From an uncultured Acetobacteraceae bacterium (GTDB lineage Bacteria; Pseudomonadota; Alphaproteobacteria; Acetobacterales; Acetobacteraceae), in contig CALNAL010000073.1 of NCBI GenBank assembly GCA_937874445.1, forward strand, positions 1-7,766: a DNA stretch of 7,766 nucleotides, read 5' to 3'. The notes beneath the pieces were generated by a model. The model made no database searches, was not told the origin of the DNA, and saw only the letters and a program-made list of their open reading frames with translations. Below, piece after piece: positions 1 through 6,312 of the stretch. The first letter of the stretch is position 1, and each line of letters opens with the position of its first letter. Position numbers and translations under genes: made by a program.

Positions 1-355
1 GCCGCTCCAGGTCGCAGCCGAGCGGCAGGTCCGGGCCGACGGCCAGCGCCACCCCCACCATGCCCTCGGCATGCGAAAGACTGAAGGAAATCCCGGCCGC
101 CCGCCCCGCGAGCCGGGCCTCGGGCTTGCCATGGGAGCCGGCGACGAACGCCAGCGCCGCCGGGGCGATGCCGAGCGCGGCGGCAAGCTCCAGCCGCGCC
201 AGCACGTGCGCGGCGATGAAGCCGACCCGCGCGCGCTCCATCGCGAACCGCGCCGCCCGCGCGCGCTCGGCCGCGTCCAGCACGACACACCAGGGCGCCA
301 CCGCCGCGGCATCGAGGCCGGCCGTGGGCAGCAGATAGACCTCGATCACCGGCAC
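1..355 (-). CDS. 4'-phosphopantetheinyl transferase, Sfp type (N-terminal part, runs off the left edge)
   Basis: Enzymes of this family move the phosphopantetheine arm of CoA onto a serine of acyl- or peptidyl-carrier proteins. The visible 118 residues carry the family's N-terminal pattern: an ER-x-R-x-x-RF stretch (about residues 30-37), an AAH-V-L-x-R-LEL helix (48-57), GKPEA (76-80), FSLSH (91-95) and GCDLER (113-118). The last fits the (V/I)G(V/I)D-E motif, whose Asp115 would bind Mg2+ and CoA. The C-terminal half, including the usual W/F-x-x-KE-x motif, lies outside the window. The start is GTG at 353-355; an in-frame TGA at 371-373 rules out anything further upstream, and a second GTG at 347-349 is an alternative. 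GGGCGGG lies just upstream as a weak ribosome site. Repeat copy A fills most of the gap to the next gene. The family call is firm; the carrier-protein target is unknown. Confidence 0.85.
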   Translation of the reverse strand, partial: MPVIEVYLLPTAGLDAAAVAPWCVVLDAAERARAARFAMERARVGFIAAHVLARLELAAALGIAPAALAFVAGSHGKPEARLAGRAAGISFSLSHAEGMVGVALAVGPDLPLGCDLER

Positions 356-393
356 CGGACTACCCGCCCGTCAGCCGGAGGTCGCCGTTCGAC

Positions 394-543
394 AAGAAGG
401 CCAGGCAACGCCTTCTTCTTTCGAAAAAAACCAAGAAAGCTTCGTTCATTTGCCCCCCTGCCCGATCCACGCGCGGCCCCCAACGGACGAAGTCCTTTCT
501 GCTTCAGTTTCCTTCAGGAGGAAGAAGATCTTCCCCTTCTTCC
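394..543 (+). repeat. Intergenic multi-hairpin repeat, copy A
   Basis: This is one of four related intergenic elements in the window. Reading on the plus strand it aligns with copy C read on the minus strand. Shared words are AGGCAA, TTCTTCTT, CCAAGAAAGCTT, GTTC-ATTTG, AAGTCCTTT, TGCTTC, TTTCCTTCAGGA, AAGAAG and TCTTCCC. The central segment from CCAAGAAAGC to GTCCTTT is 68 bp in both A and C. Visible pairings are AAGAAGGC (394-401) with GCCTTCTT (410-417), CTTCGT (440-445) with ACGAAG (487-492), a TTTCC-TTCA-GGA hairpin near 508-519, and GGAAGAAG (520-527) with CTTCTTCC (536-543). The first hairpin and the central loop are more degenerate than in copy C. It lies between the phosphopantetheinyl transferase start and the ammonia-lyase homologue stop. 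No poly-T tract follows a stem on either strand. Confidence 0.75.
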
Positions 544-550
544 GCCCGGG

Positions 551-1663
551 TCAGCCGCGTGGCGGCTCGCCCACCAGCCGCGCGTAGAGTTCGGGATCGC
601 TCGCCCCCTCGGTGCTGAACACGAGCACCCGGCTTGCGGCGTCGAGGCCGAGGGCGTCGCGCGCGGCGGGGTCGGCGGCGGCGAGCAGAAAGCCTGCCAG
701 CCCGACCGCGCCGGATTCTCCCGCCACCACGCCTGCCCGGGCCAGCAGCCGCATGGTGTCCACGGCCGCCCCCGCGGGAATGGCCAGGAAGGCGGTCGTC
801 GCCGGGGCGAGTTCCCGCCAGGCCAGCGAGGCCGGCGCAGCCCGCGCGGCGGACGCGAACAGGCCGGCGGCGGCCTCCGGCTCGACCACGACCAGCCGCG
901 GCGCCGGCGCGTAGCGGATGCGCATCTGCGCCGACACCGCCGCCGCGCAGCCGCCCCCCTCGCCGGGGACGAACACATGCGTCGGCGCGGCCCCGCTCCA
1001 CGCATCGGCCGCCTCGTCGGCCATCACCCGGGTGCCCTGCATGATATCGCAGAGCACCGCCTCGCCGCCGGGCCTGGCGATGTCGGAGACCATCTGCCAG
1101 CCGGCGTCGCCGGCCACGCGCTCCGCCTCGCGGGCCGAATCGTCGGCCGTGCCGGCCACCCGGCGCACCTCGGCGCCGAGGCGGGCGATGGCGGCCGCCC
1201 GTCCGGAGCTGACCTGCTCATGGATGAAAATCACGCAGCGGCAGCCGAAGCGCTGCGCGCCCCAGGCCACCGCGCGCCCGTGGTTGCCGTCGGTCGCGCA
1301 GGTCACGGTGATCGCCTGCGTGGCTCCGGCGAAGCGCCCGCTTTCGAGGTCGGCGGTGGAGATCGCCCCGGTCACGCCCCGCCGGGCCAGCGCGACGCAC
1401 AGCACCCGCGCCACCGCGTAGGCGCCGCCGAGCGCCGCGAAGCTGGCCTGCCCGAACCGCCCCGCCTCGTCCTTCAGCGCGAGCGCGCCCACCCCGGCCG
1501 CGGCCGCCACCGCGGCGAGGTCGTGCAGCGGGGTCGGCGCATAGCCGGGCCAGCCGCGGATATCGGCGGCGGCCGCGCGGAACCCGGCCAGCGGCAGCAC
1601 CTCGGCCGGAATCGCCCCCGCGCGCGGATTGCGCAGGAGCCGGAACGGATACGCCCCGATCAT
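551..1663 (-). CDS. Diaminopropionate ammonia-lyase family protein (DpaL/YgeX-like) lacking the PLP-binding lysine
   Basis: The 370 residues match the fold-type II PLP enzyme diaminopropionate ammonia-lyase, which converts 2,3-diaminopropionate to pyruvate and ammonia. Recalled E. coli DpaL (398 aa) aligns along most of the length: YAPTPL (41-46), LKDEAGRFG (63-71), ATDGNHGR (123-130), SD (193-194), IMQG (207-210), a glycine-rich loop PGEGGG (233-238), GESGAVGL (315-322) and STEG (350-353). Asp125 and Asp194 correspond to E. coli Asp120 and Asp189. The Schiff-base lysine (E. coli Lys77, in NAFK-x-LGG) is Ala76 here (SFAALGG; codon GCG at 1436-1438). Lys64, in the KDE motif, is the only lysine in the protein. 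The frame is otherwise intact. ATG 1661-1663 overlaps the chaC stop in TGATG; the GTG just before it is an alternative start. Family membership is firm; the normal reaction is doubtful without the lysine. Confidence 0.85.
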   Translation of the reverse strand: MIGAYPFRLLRNPRAGAIPAEVLPLAGFRAAAADIRGWPGYAPTPLHDLAAVAAAAGVGALALKDEAGRFGQASFAALGGAYAVARVLCVALARRGVTGAISTADLESGRFAGATQAITVTCATDGNHGRAVAWGAQRFGCRCVIFIHEQVSSGRAAAIARLGAEVRRVAGTADDSAREAERVAGDAGWQMVSDIARPGGEAVLCDIMQGTRVMADEAADAWSGAAPTHVFVPGEGGGCAAAVSAQMRIRYAPAPRLVVVEPEAAAGLFASAARAAPASLAWRELAPATTAFLAIPAGAAVDTMRLLARAGVVAGESGAVGLAGFLLAAADPAARDALGLDAASRVLVFSTEGASDPELYARLVGEPPRG

Positions 1664-2355
1664 CACGATGCCAGCGCGGCGCGTACCAGCGGCGCGAGCC
1701 GCTCCAGCAGCGGATCGGAGATCCCCTCCGCGCCCAGTCCCTCGCGGGTGTTGCAGAAATACTCGGCGGCGCTGCCCATCGGTCCGTGCGCGGCGGCGAT
1801 GCGTCGCGCCGTCTCCTCCGCTCCGGCCGGCGGTGCGTAGGCGGGAGCGGAGGGGTTGATGGTGAAGGTGATCGCCGAGGTCCCCTGCCCCTCCAGCGCC
1901 ACCCAGCGCGGGATGTAGGAATCGGTAATCATCTCGCGCCGCCACAGCAGGTCGAGCTCGGTCGCGCTCTCCTCCTCGGCGATGCGGAAGGCCACCCCGG
2001 CGCAGGTTCCGCCCTCCACCAGCCCCAGCATCAGCGCCGGCTGATCGGGCGTACCGCGCCCTCCCGCGGCGGCGAGGCAGAAGGCGCGCTGCCACCCGGC
2101 GATGCGCGCCACCCGCCGTTCGCGAAAGTGGAATGTGGGGTTCCAGATCAACGACCCGTAGGCGAACACCCAGACCCCGTCCCGCCCCTCTGCGTGCTCG
2201 GGGGGGCGCGCGGCGAGGGTCGCCTCCAGCGAGGCCCGGCGCTGGGCGTCGCTCTGCATCGGCAGGTCGATGCCGGCATGACGGATCATCTCCGCGAAGC
2301 CGGCGTTGAGGAGAAATTCCCGCGTCAGTTTGGGGGGCTTGGAAGGAGCATTCAT
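1663..2355 (-). CDS. chaC: Glutathione-specific gamma-glutamylcyclotransferase, ChaC family
   Basis: ChaC enzymes split cytosolic glutathione into 5-oxoproline and Cys-Gly. The 230-residue protein has the substrate-binding VFAYGSLIWNP motif (63-73) and then RVARIAGWQRAFCL (81-94), the usual glycine- and arginine-rich strand of the fold. The likely catalytic glutamate is Glu141 in LWRREM (137-142), and the C-terminal YFCNTREGLG-x-x-GISD block (199-214) is typical of bacterial ChaC. I chose ATG at 2353-2355 because a strong GAGGTGA ribosome site lies 5 nt upstream; the GTG at 2362-2364 that would give three more residues is part of that site. The stop TGA shares its A with the ATG of the ammonia-lyase homologue, so the two are translationally coupled, with chaC first. 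There is no signal peptide. Nothing in the protein looks damaged. Confidence 0.93.
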   Translation of the reverse strand: MNAPSKPPKLTREFLLNAGFAEMIRHAGIDLPMQSDAQRRASLEATLAARPPEHAEGRDGVWVFAYGSLIWNPTFHFRERRVARIAGWQRAFCLAAAGGRGTPDQPALMLGLVEGGTCAGVAFRIAEEESATELDLLWRREMITDSYIPRWVALEGQGTSAITFTINPSAPAYAPPAGAEETARRIAAAHGPMGSAAEYFCNTREGLGAEGISDPLLERLAPLVRAALAS

Positions 2356-2360
2356 GTCCG

Positions 2361-2367
2361 TCACCTC
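2361..2367 (-). promoter_or_regulatory. Ribosome binding site deciding the chaC start
   Basis: On the minus strand GAGGTGA is a near-perfect anti-Shine-Dalgarno match, 5 nt before the ATG at 2355. It contains the GTG that would otherwise be taken as the start, which favours the shorter, 230-residue protein. Confidence 0.7.
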
Positions 2368-2378
2368 GCCTCACCACG

Positions 2379-2398
2379 TCCGGGAAATCAAGCCCGGA
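2379..2398 (-). other. Small inverted repeat in the chaC leader
   Basis: TCCGGG (2379-2384) and CCCGGA (2393-2398) form a perfect 6-bp stem with an 8-nt loop. It lies between repeat copy B and the chaC ribosome site, so it may fold in the chaC leader RNA. No run of T follows, so it is not a canonical terminator. A role is not shown. Confidence 0.35.
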
Positions 2399-2404
2399 GA
2401 GGCC

Positions 2405-2538
2405 AGAAAAGACTTCTTTTGCTTTCCGGACAAAGAAGAATAAGGCGCCATCTCCATTTGACTCCGTGCCTGCCGCGGACACGGAGCCTTAAAGGGACGG
2501 CGCCTTCGTGGTTCTTTTTTCTCGAAAGAACACCTCGA
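2405..2538 (-). repeat. Intergenic multi-hairpin repeat, copy B
   Basis: Read on the minus strand this copy has the same three-stem order as copy C. The first hairpin is GTTCTTT (2511-2517) with AAAGAAC (2525-2531). The central stem has outer arms AAGGCGCC (2442-2449) and GGCGCCTT (2499-2506) and inner arms CTCCGTG (2462-2468) and CACGGAG (2480-2486). The third hairpin is CTTCTTT (2413-2419) with AAAGAAG (2432-2438). The outer central arms differ in sequence from those of copy C (CTTTGTTC/GAACAAAG) yet still pair, and the segment length is nearly the same (about 70 versus 68 bp). It lies between the chaC start and the stop of the CBS-domain gene. Any chaC promoter must lie within or very close to it; I found no convincing -35/-10 pair. 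Confidence 0.75.
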
Positions 2539-2561
2539 TCCTTGGCGGCCCCCAGCCCCTC

Positions 2562-2996
2562 TCAGGCGCCGCCGCTGACGTAGGCGCGCAGCCCGTCCAC
2601 CTCGGATTCGAGCTGCTCCAGCCGCGCCTTGACGAGGTCGCCGATCGAGACCAGCCCCACCAGCTCCCCCTCCCGCAGCACCGGCAGGTGGCGGAACCGT
2701 CCGCTGGTCATCATCCCGAGGGCGACGAGCGGGGTGGTCGCCGGGCTGGCGGTGCGGATCTCGCGGGTCATCCACGCCGAGACCGTATCCGCGAATCCCT
2801 CGGCCCCGCGCGCGGCCAGGGCGCGCACCACGTCGCGCTCGCTGAGAATCCCCGCCAGGCGCCCATCGGCCTCGCGGATCACCACCGCGCCGATGCGGCG
2901 CGCCCCCAGGAGCCGAGCGGCCTCTGCCAGGCTGGCTCCCGGCGGAAGGGAGACGACCTCTCCCCCCTTCCCCTTGAGAATTGCGGCAACCGTCAT
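2562..2996 (-). CDS. Small two-CBS-domain protein
   Basis: The 144-residue protein is made almost entirely of two CBS motifs, a Bateman module that usually binds adenine nucleotides and senses energy or ligand state. CBS 1 covers about residues 8-62 (LAEAARLLGARRIGAVVI, then GILSERDVVRAL at 49-60). CBS 2 covers about 75-130 (MTREI, GRFRHLPVL, LVGLVSIGDLVKARL). The charged tail EQLESEVDGLRAYV is the usual helical end of these alphaproteobacterial stand-alone CBS proteins. ATG at 2994-2996 is chosen because GGAGGA lies 8 nt upstream and similarity begins there; an extension to 3125 would be unlike the family. It lies 136 bp downstream of pdxY in the same direction, so it may share that transcript or have its own promoter. 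The partner it regulates cannot be inferred. Confidence 0.92.
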   Translation of the reverse strand: MTVAAILKGKGGEVVSLPPGASLAEAARLLGARRIGAVVIREADGRLAGILSERDVVRALAARGAEGFADTVSAWMTREIRTASPATTPLVALGMMTSGRFRHLPVLREGELVGLVSIGDLVKARLEQLESEVDGLRAYVSGGA

Positions 2997-3132
2997 GGTT
3001 CTGGTCCTCCCCACACGGCCGGCCGCGCCCTTGTCTTCCAGGCTCCTCACACCGGCCACGGGGAGTTTGCCAGACTTGCCCCCCGCGAGGCAAAGCCCGT
3101 GCCTCCTGCCGGCGATCACGTTCACGGAATCG

Positions 3133-3993
3133 CTATACGGCCTCGGGGGTGAACATCGTGGCGGGATGCACGAACTCCTCCTGGGCCGCGACCGTCAGGA
3201 TTTCGCGCGAGCCGGCCTCGGCGGTGCGCCGCAGCAGGCCGTGGACGGAGGAACCCGCCGCCGCCAGCGCCTCGCGCGCGCTGCCCGTGGCCAGCCGGTG
3301 GAACAGGTAGAGCGCGGCCATGGCGTCGCCCGCCCCGTTGATGGCCAGCGGCAGGCGGGGCGTGCGCAGCAGGTGGAAGGCCCCGTCCTCGCCGGCCAGC
3401 ATGTCGATCGCGCCCGCCGGAGTGGCGTCGGTGGTCAGCGAGGTCACCAGCACGCTGCGCGGCCCGCCGGCGCGCATCCGCTCCTGCAACGCCGCCACCG
3501 CCGCCTTGGCCTCGTCCAGCGTGCGGGTGGGCAGGCCGGTGAGGTAGTGCAGCTCGAAGAGGTTGGGGGTCGTGATGTCGGCCTGCGCGATGGCCCGCTC
3601 GCGCAGGAACTCCGGAATGCCGGGGCGCACGTACACGCCCTCGCCCTCGTCGCCGATCACCGGGTCGCAGCAGTAGAGCGCGGCCGGGTTGGCGGCCTGC
3701 ACCCGCTCCACCGCATCGAGGATCGCCGCGCCGATGTCGGCATCGCCCATGTAGCCCGAGAGCACGGCATCGCAGCGTCCCAGGACCCCGCGCGCCTCCA
3801 CCCCCTCGATCACCGCATGCACCTGCTCGCCGGTATAGACCTGCCCGGTCCAGGCGCCGTAGCCGGTGTGGTTGGAAAACTGCACGGTGTTGACGGCCCA
3901 CACCTCCGCCCCCAGCCGCTGCAACGGGAACACCGCCGAGGCGTTGCCCACATGCCCGTAGGCCACCCAGGACTGGATCGAGAGAATGTTCAT
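3133..3993 (-). CDS. pdxY: Pyridoxal kinase PdxY
   Basis: PdxY phosphorylates pyridoxal with ATP to make PLP in the vitamin B6 salvage pathway. The 286 residues have the expected length and motifs: NILSIQSWVAYGHVGN (2-17), VNTVQFSNHTGYG (34-46), LSGYMGD (78-84), CDPVIGDEGEGVYV (109-122), ADI-TTPN-FEL (138-148) and the ribokinase-family anion hole NGAGD (219-223), whose Asp223 is the probable catalytic base. ATG 3991-3993 begins exactly where family similarity starts; no strong ribosome site is visible. The stop is TAG. A candidate promoter lies at 4034-4062, and repeat copy C separates this gene from the divergent ene-reductase. The nearby PLP-enzyme homologue at 551-1663 is in a different transcription unit, so a functional link is only suggestive. 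Confidence 0.94.
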   Translation of the reverse strand: MNILSIQSWVAYGHVGNASAVFPLQRLGAEVWAVNTVQFSNHTGYGAWTGQVYTGEQVHAVIEGVEARGVLGRCDAVLSGYMGDADIGAAILDAVERVQAANPAALYCCDPVIGDEGEGVYVRPGIPEFLRERAIAQADITTPNLFELHYLTGLPTRTLDEAKAAVAALQERMRAGGPRSVLVTSLTTDATPAGAIDMLAGEDGAFHLLRTPRLPLAINGAGDAMAALYLFHRLATGSAREALAAAGSSVHGLLRRTAEAGSREILTVAAQEEFVHPATMFTPEAV

Positions 3994-4033
3994 GCGTCGA
4001 GTCTGCCCGCCGGAAGAAGCCGCGATGCGCCTG

Positions 4034-4062
4034 CTCTAGGCGAGGGCACCGGCAACCGTCAA
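4034..4062 (-). promoter_or_regulatory. Candidate pdxY promoter
   Basis: On the minus strand TTGACG (4057-4062) matches five of six bases of the -35 consensus. It is followed after 17 bp by CTAGAG (4034-4039), a poor -10. Transcription would begin about 30-40 nt before the pdxY ATG. The call rests mainly on the -35 box and its position. Confidence 0.3.
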
Positions 4063-4105
4063 ACCGCCTTGCCCGCAGGGCACCTCCCGGTCTGATTGGG
4101 GGCTC

Positions 4106-4268
4106 GGGAAGGAAGGGAAGGCTTCTTTTTCCTGAAGGAAAACGAAGCAAAAAGGACTTTGTTCATTAAGCTCCGCGCGTGTCGCTGGCGCGGAGCCAAA
4201 CGAACAAAGCTTTCTTGGTTCTTCTTGCTCGCAAGAAGAACACCTTGCCTTGCTTCCCTTCCCTTCCC
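4106..4268 (-). repeat. Intergenic multi-hairpin repeat, copy C (best-preserved copy)
   Basis: Read on the minus strand, the first hairpin pairs GTTCTTCTTGC (4218-4228) with GCAAGAAGAAC (4231-4241), 11 perfect pairs. The central stem pairs CTTTGTTC (4157-4164) with GAACAAAG (4202-4209) and GCTCCGCGC (4170-4178) with GCGCGGAGC (4188-4196). The third hairpin pairs GCTTC-x-TTTTCC with GGAAAA-x-GAAGC around a 4-nt loop (4121-4148). Outside these, a GGGAAGGAAGGGAAGG tract (4106-4121) faces CTTCC repeats (4253-4267), extending the inverted symmetry. The copy fills much of the 339-bp divergent region between pdxY and the ene-reductase. Copy D repeats its first half almost word for word. Confidence 0.8.
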
Positions 4269-4283
4269 TGCCCTGCCCTTGCC
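4243..4283 (+). repeat. Pyrimidine-rich pentanucleotide tract
   Basis: The plus strand reads as successive 5-mers: CCTTG twice (4243-4252), CTTCC three times (4253-4267) and CTGCC twice (4268-4277), then CTTGCC. It partly overlaps the outer flank of repeat copy C and lies about 50-90 bp upstream of the ene-reductase start. A tract of this kind can change length by slippage. Nothing in the sequence shows an effect on expression. Confidence 0.55.
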
Positions 4284-4332
4284 TGCGCCGGCGCGGGGGC
4301 GTTTGCTGGGCGGCGCCACGGAGGTCGCAACC

Positions 4333-5409
4333 ATGTCGCATCTGTTCAGCCCGATCAGCTTCCGCGCGGTGCATCTGCGCAACCGCATCGCCGTCTCGCC
4401 GATGTGCCAGTACAGCGCGACGGACGGCCTGGGCACCGACTGGCACATCCAGAATCTCGGGGCCAAGGCGGCCGGCGGGGCCGGGCTGGTATTCACCGAG
4501 GCGGTGGCGGTCGAGCCGCGGGGGCGCATCACCCCGTTCTGCCTGGGGCTGTGGAGCGACGCCCAGCAGGAATTCCTCGCCCGCCTGGCCGCGGTCATCG
4601 CGCGGTGCGGGGCGGTGCCGGGCATCCAGCTCGCCCATGCCGGACGCAAGGCCTCCTCCGCCCGCCCGTGGGAGGGCCGTCTCGGCATCCCGCCCGCGCG
4701 GGGCGGCTGGACCACCCTAGCCCCCAGCCCGCTCCCCTTCGGCGAGGGCTACCTGCCGCCGGAGGAACTCGGCCCCGCCGGCATCGCCGCCCTCGTCGCG
4801 GAGTTTGCCGCCGCCACCCGCCGCGCCCTGGCCGCCGGCTTCAAGGTCATCGAGCTGCACGCCGCGCACGGCTACCTTCTCCACCAGTTCCTCTCCCCCG
4901 TCTCCAACCACCGCACCGACGCCTATGGCGGCGACCTCGCGGGCCGTGCCCGCCTGCTCTTCGAGGTGGTCGCGGCGGTGCGCGCGGTCTGGCCCGCCGA
5001 GCTGCCGCTCTTCGTGCGCCTGTCGATGGTGGATTGGATGGAAGGCGGCCTGACCCTCGCCGAGACGGTGGAAATCGCCCGCCGCCTCAAGGCCACCGGC
5101 GGCGTGGACCTGCTCGACTGCTCCTCGGGCGGCATCGCCGGGAAGGGGCCGCACATCCCCTCGACCCACCCCGGCTACCAGGTGCCCTTTGCCGAGGCCG
5201 CCCGCCGCGAGGCCGGCATCGCCACCGGCGCGGTCGGACGCATCGCCGCGCCCGCCCAGGCGGAGGACATCGTCGCCAACCACCGGGCCGATCTGGTCTT
5301 CCTCGGCCGCATCCTGCTGGCCGACCCCGGCTGGCCGCTGCGCGCGGCCCTCGCGCTCGGCGACGAGCCGCCGCTCGCCCCGCCCTACGCCCGCGCCCTG
5401 TTCCGCTGA
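4333..5409 (+). CDS. NADH:flavin oxidoreductase / old yellow enzyme (YqjM/XenA-type ene-reductase)
   Basis: The 358-residue protein is an FMN TIM-barrel enzyme that uses NAD(P)H to reduce activated C=C bonds of enals, enones, nitro compounds and related electrophiles. Landmarks are LFSPISF at the N-terminus, SPMCQYS (22-28) with the redox-tuning Cys25 and Tyr27 of the YqjM class, IQLAHAGRKAS (98-108), and IELHAAHGYL-HQFLSP (173-189) with the substrate-binding pair His176/His179 and the proton-donor Tyr181. SNHRTDAYGG (191-200), DCSSGG (262-267) and the FMN-phosphate loop FLGR (323-326) follow. The segment around 124-145 (GWTTLAPSP and following) resembles XenA-like members. ATG 4333 has GGAGGT (4320-4325) 7 nt upstream and starts where family similarity starts. 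The stop lies 13 bp from the stop of the convergent MBL gene, with no visible terminator between. The physiological substrate is unknown. Confidence 0.94.
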   Translation: MSHLFSPISFRAVHLRNRIAVSPMCQYSATDGLGTDWHIQNLGAKAAGGAGLVFTEAVAVEPRGRITPFCLGLWSDAQQEFLARLAAVIARCGAVPGIQLAHAGRKASSARPWEGRLGIPPARGGWTTLAPSPLPFGEGYLPPEELGPAGIAALVAEFAAATRRALAAGFKVIELHAAHGYLLHQFLSPVSNHRTDAYGGDLAGRARLLFEVVAAVRAVWPAELPLFVRLSMVDWMEGGLTLAETVEIARRLKATGGVDLLDCSSGGIAGKGPHIPSTHPGYQVPFAEAARREAGIATGAVGRIAAPAQAEDIVANHRADLVFLGRILLADPGWPLRAALALGDEPPLAPPYARALFR

Positions 5410-5422
5410 CGCCGTCTGCCGC

Positions 5423-6298
5423 TTACGGCCCCTTGGGGGGATCGCAGCGGAACCCCGCCTCCGCGCGCCGGATGTGCCCGCAGCTGCACCCGGGGAAATG
5501 CGTGGTGCAGAACAGCGTCTCGGTCTCGCAGTAGCGCTCCAGCAGGGCCCGCCGGGTGTGGGCGGCGCGCGCCGGGTCCCAGTCGAACCACGGCGAAAGC
5601 TCGGGGTGGGCGAGCTGGAGGGGGGAATGGAGGGCATCCCCGGTCAGCACCGCGAGGTCCCGCCCGCGCCCGATGCGGACGGAAAAATGGTCCGGCGTAT
5701 GGCCCGGGGTCGGCAGCAGGCGCAGCGATTCGGTCAGTTCGAGGTCGGAGCCGATCAGCTCCGCCCGCCCGGCGGCCACCACCGGCAGCACGGAATCGAC
5801 CAGCGCCGCCACCGGGGTGCGGGCGTTCTCCGCCTCCCAGTGGGCGAGTTCCCTGGCCGAGAAGAGGTAGCGCGCATGGGGAAAGGTCGGCACCCAGCGG
5901 CCGTTCTCCAGCCGGGTATTCCAGCCCACGTGGTCGGCATGGAGATGGGTGCACATCACCACGTCGATGTCCTGCACGCTCAGCCCGAGTTCCGCGAGCC
6001 CGCCGAGAAAGCGATGGTCGTGCCGGCGGTGCCAGGAGGGGCGGCCGGGGCGCTCCTTGTCGTTGCCGATGCAGCTGTCCACCAGCACGTTCATCCCGGG
6101 CAGGCGCACGAGATAGGCCTGGTAGCGGAACACCGCCTGGTCCGCCGCATCGAGCGCCTCCCCCAGCGTGGGCCGCGCGGCGTCAAGCTGGGCGGGGGTG
6201 AGCGCGGGAAACAGCTTGCGGATGTCGGAATAAGGCCCCTCGTCCTCGATGAGGCCGTGAAGAGTGATCTCGCCGAGCGAAAACGTGGTGATGGGCAT
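5423..6298 (-). CDS. Metallo-beta-lactamase-fold hydrolase
   Basis: The 291-residue protein has the full dinuclear metal site of the MBL superfamily: THLHADH (117-123; His118, His120, Asp122, His123), PTPGHT with His200, TGDALH with Asp221, and TTHFPG with His267. The N-terminal strand-rich block and VLVDSCIGND (71-80) fit the cytosolic lactonase/hydrolase-like branch, which includes acyl-homoserine-lactone lactonases. Many members of that branch have no known substrate, so quorum quenching is possible but not shown. A cysteine cluster (CSCG, 271-274) lies near the C-terminus. ATG 6296-6298 has AGGAG about 8 nt upstream. The gene starts 80 bp after the curA-like stop in the same direction, across a tandem repeat, so the two probably form an operon. 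There is no signal peptide. Confidence 0.9.
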   Translation of the reverse strand: MPITTFSLGEITLHGLIEDEGPYSDIRKLFPALTPAQLDAARPTLGEALDAADQAVFRYQAYLVRLPGMNVLVDSCIGNDKERPGRPSWHRRHDHRFLGGLAELGLSVQDIDVVMCTHLHADHVGWNTRLENGRWVPTFPHARYLFSARELAHWEAENARTPVAALVDSVLPVVAAGRAELIGSDLELTESLRLLPTPGHTPDHFSVRIGRGRDLAVLTGDALHSPLQLAHPELSPWFDWDPARAAHTRRALLERYCETETLFCTTHFPGCSCGHIRRAEAGFRCDPPKGP

Positions 6299-6312
6299 GC
6301 GATTCTCCTGCC

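Noticed and set aside
394..543. Repeat copies as intrinsic terminators
   Set aside because: The stems are terminator-like, but no T tract follows. Copies occur in both orientations and two lie between divergent starts, so termination is not their common feature.
71..1840. Long plus-strand open frame (589 codons)
   Set aside because: It is low-complexity Arg/Gly/Ala/His-rich, spans an intergenic repeat and lies antisense to the well-supported phosphopantetheinyl transferase and ammonia-lyase homologue. This is the usual shadow of high-GC genes.
1664..2482. N-terminal extension of the ammonia-lyase homologue frame up to 2482
   Set aside because: The upstream part is an alternate frame of chaC and repeat copy B. 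Family similarity begins at the ATG at 1663, which overlaps the chaC stop.
2997..3125. N-terminal extension of the CBS protein
   Set aside because: The residues are non-homologous and a good GGAGGA ribosome site lies before the ATG at 2996.
3046..3132. Promoter for the CBS gene downstream of pdxY
   Set aside because: TTGCCT followed after 18 bp by CAAACT can be read on the minus strand, but neither box is convincing in this composition.
2629..4095. Plus-strand open frame (488 codons) over the CBS and pdxY genes
   Set aside because: It is antisense to two clear genes, with compositional bias and no recognisable motif.
4036..4715. Minus-strand open frames across the ene-reductase start and repeat copy C
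   Set aside because: They are shadows of the ene-reductase; the recognisable peptide stretch is only the translated repeat.
5410..5422. Bidirectional terminator between the convergent ene-reductase and MBL genes
   Set aside because: The gap is only 13 bp with no stem, and no poly-T tract is visible.
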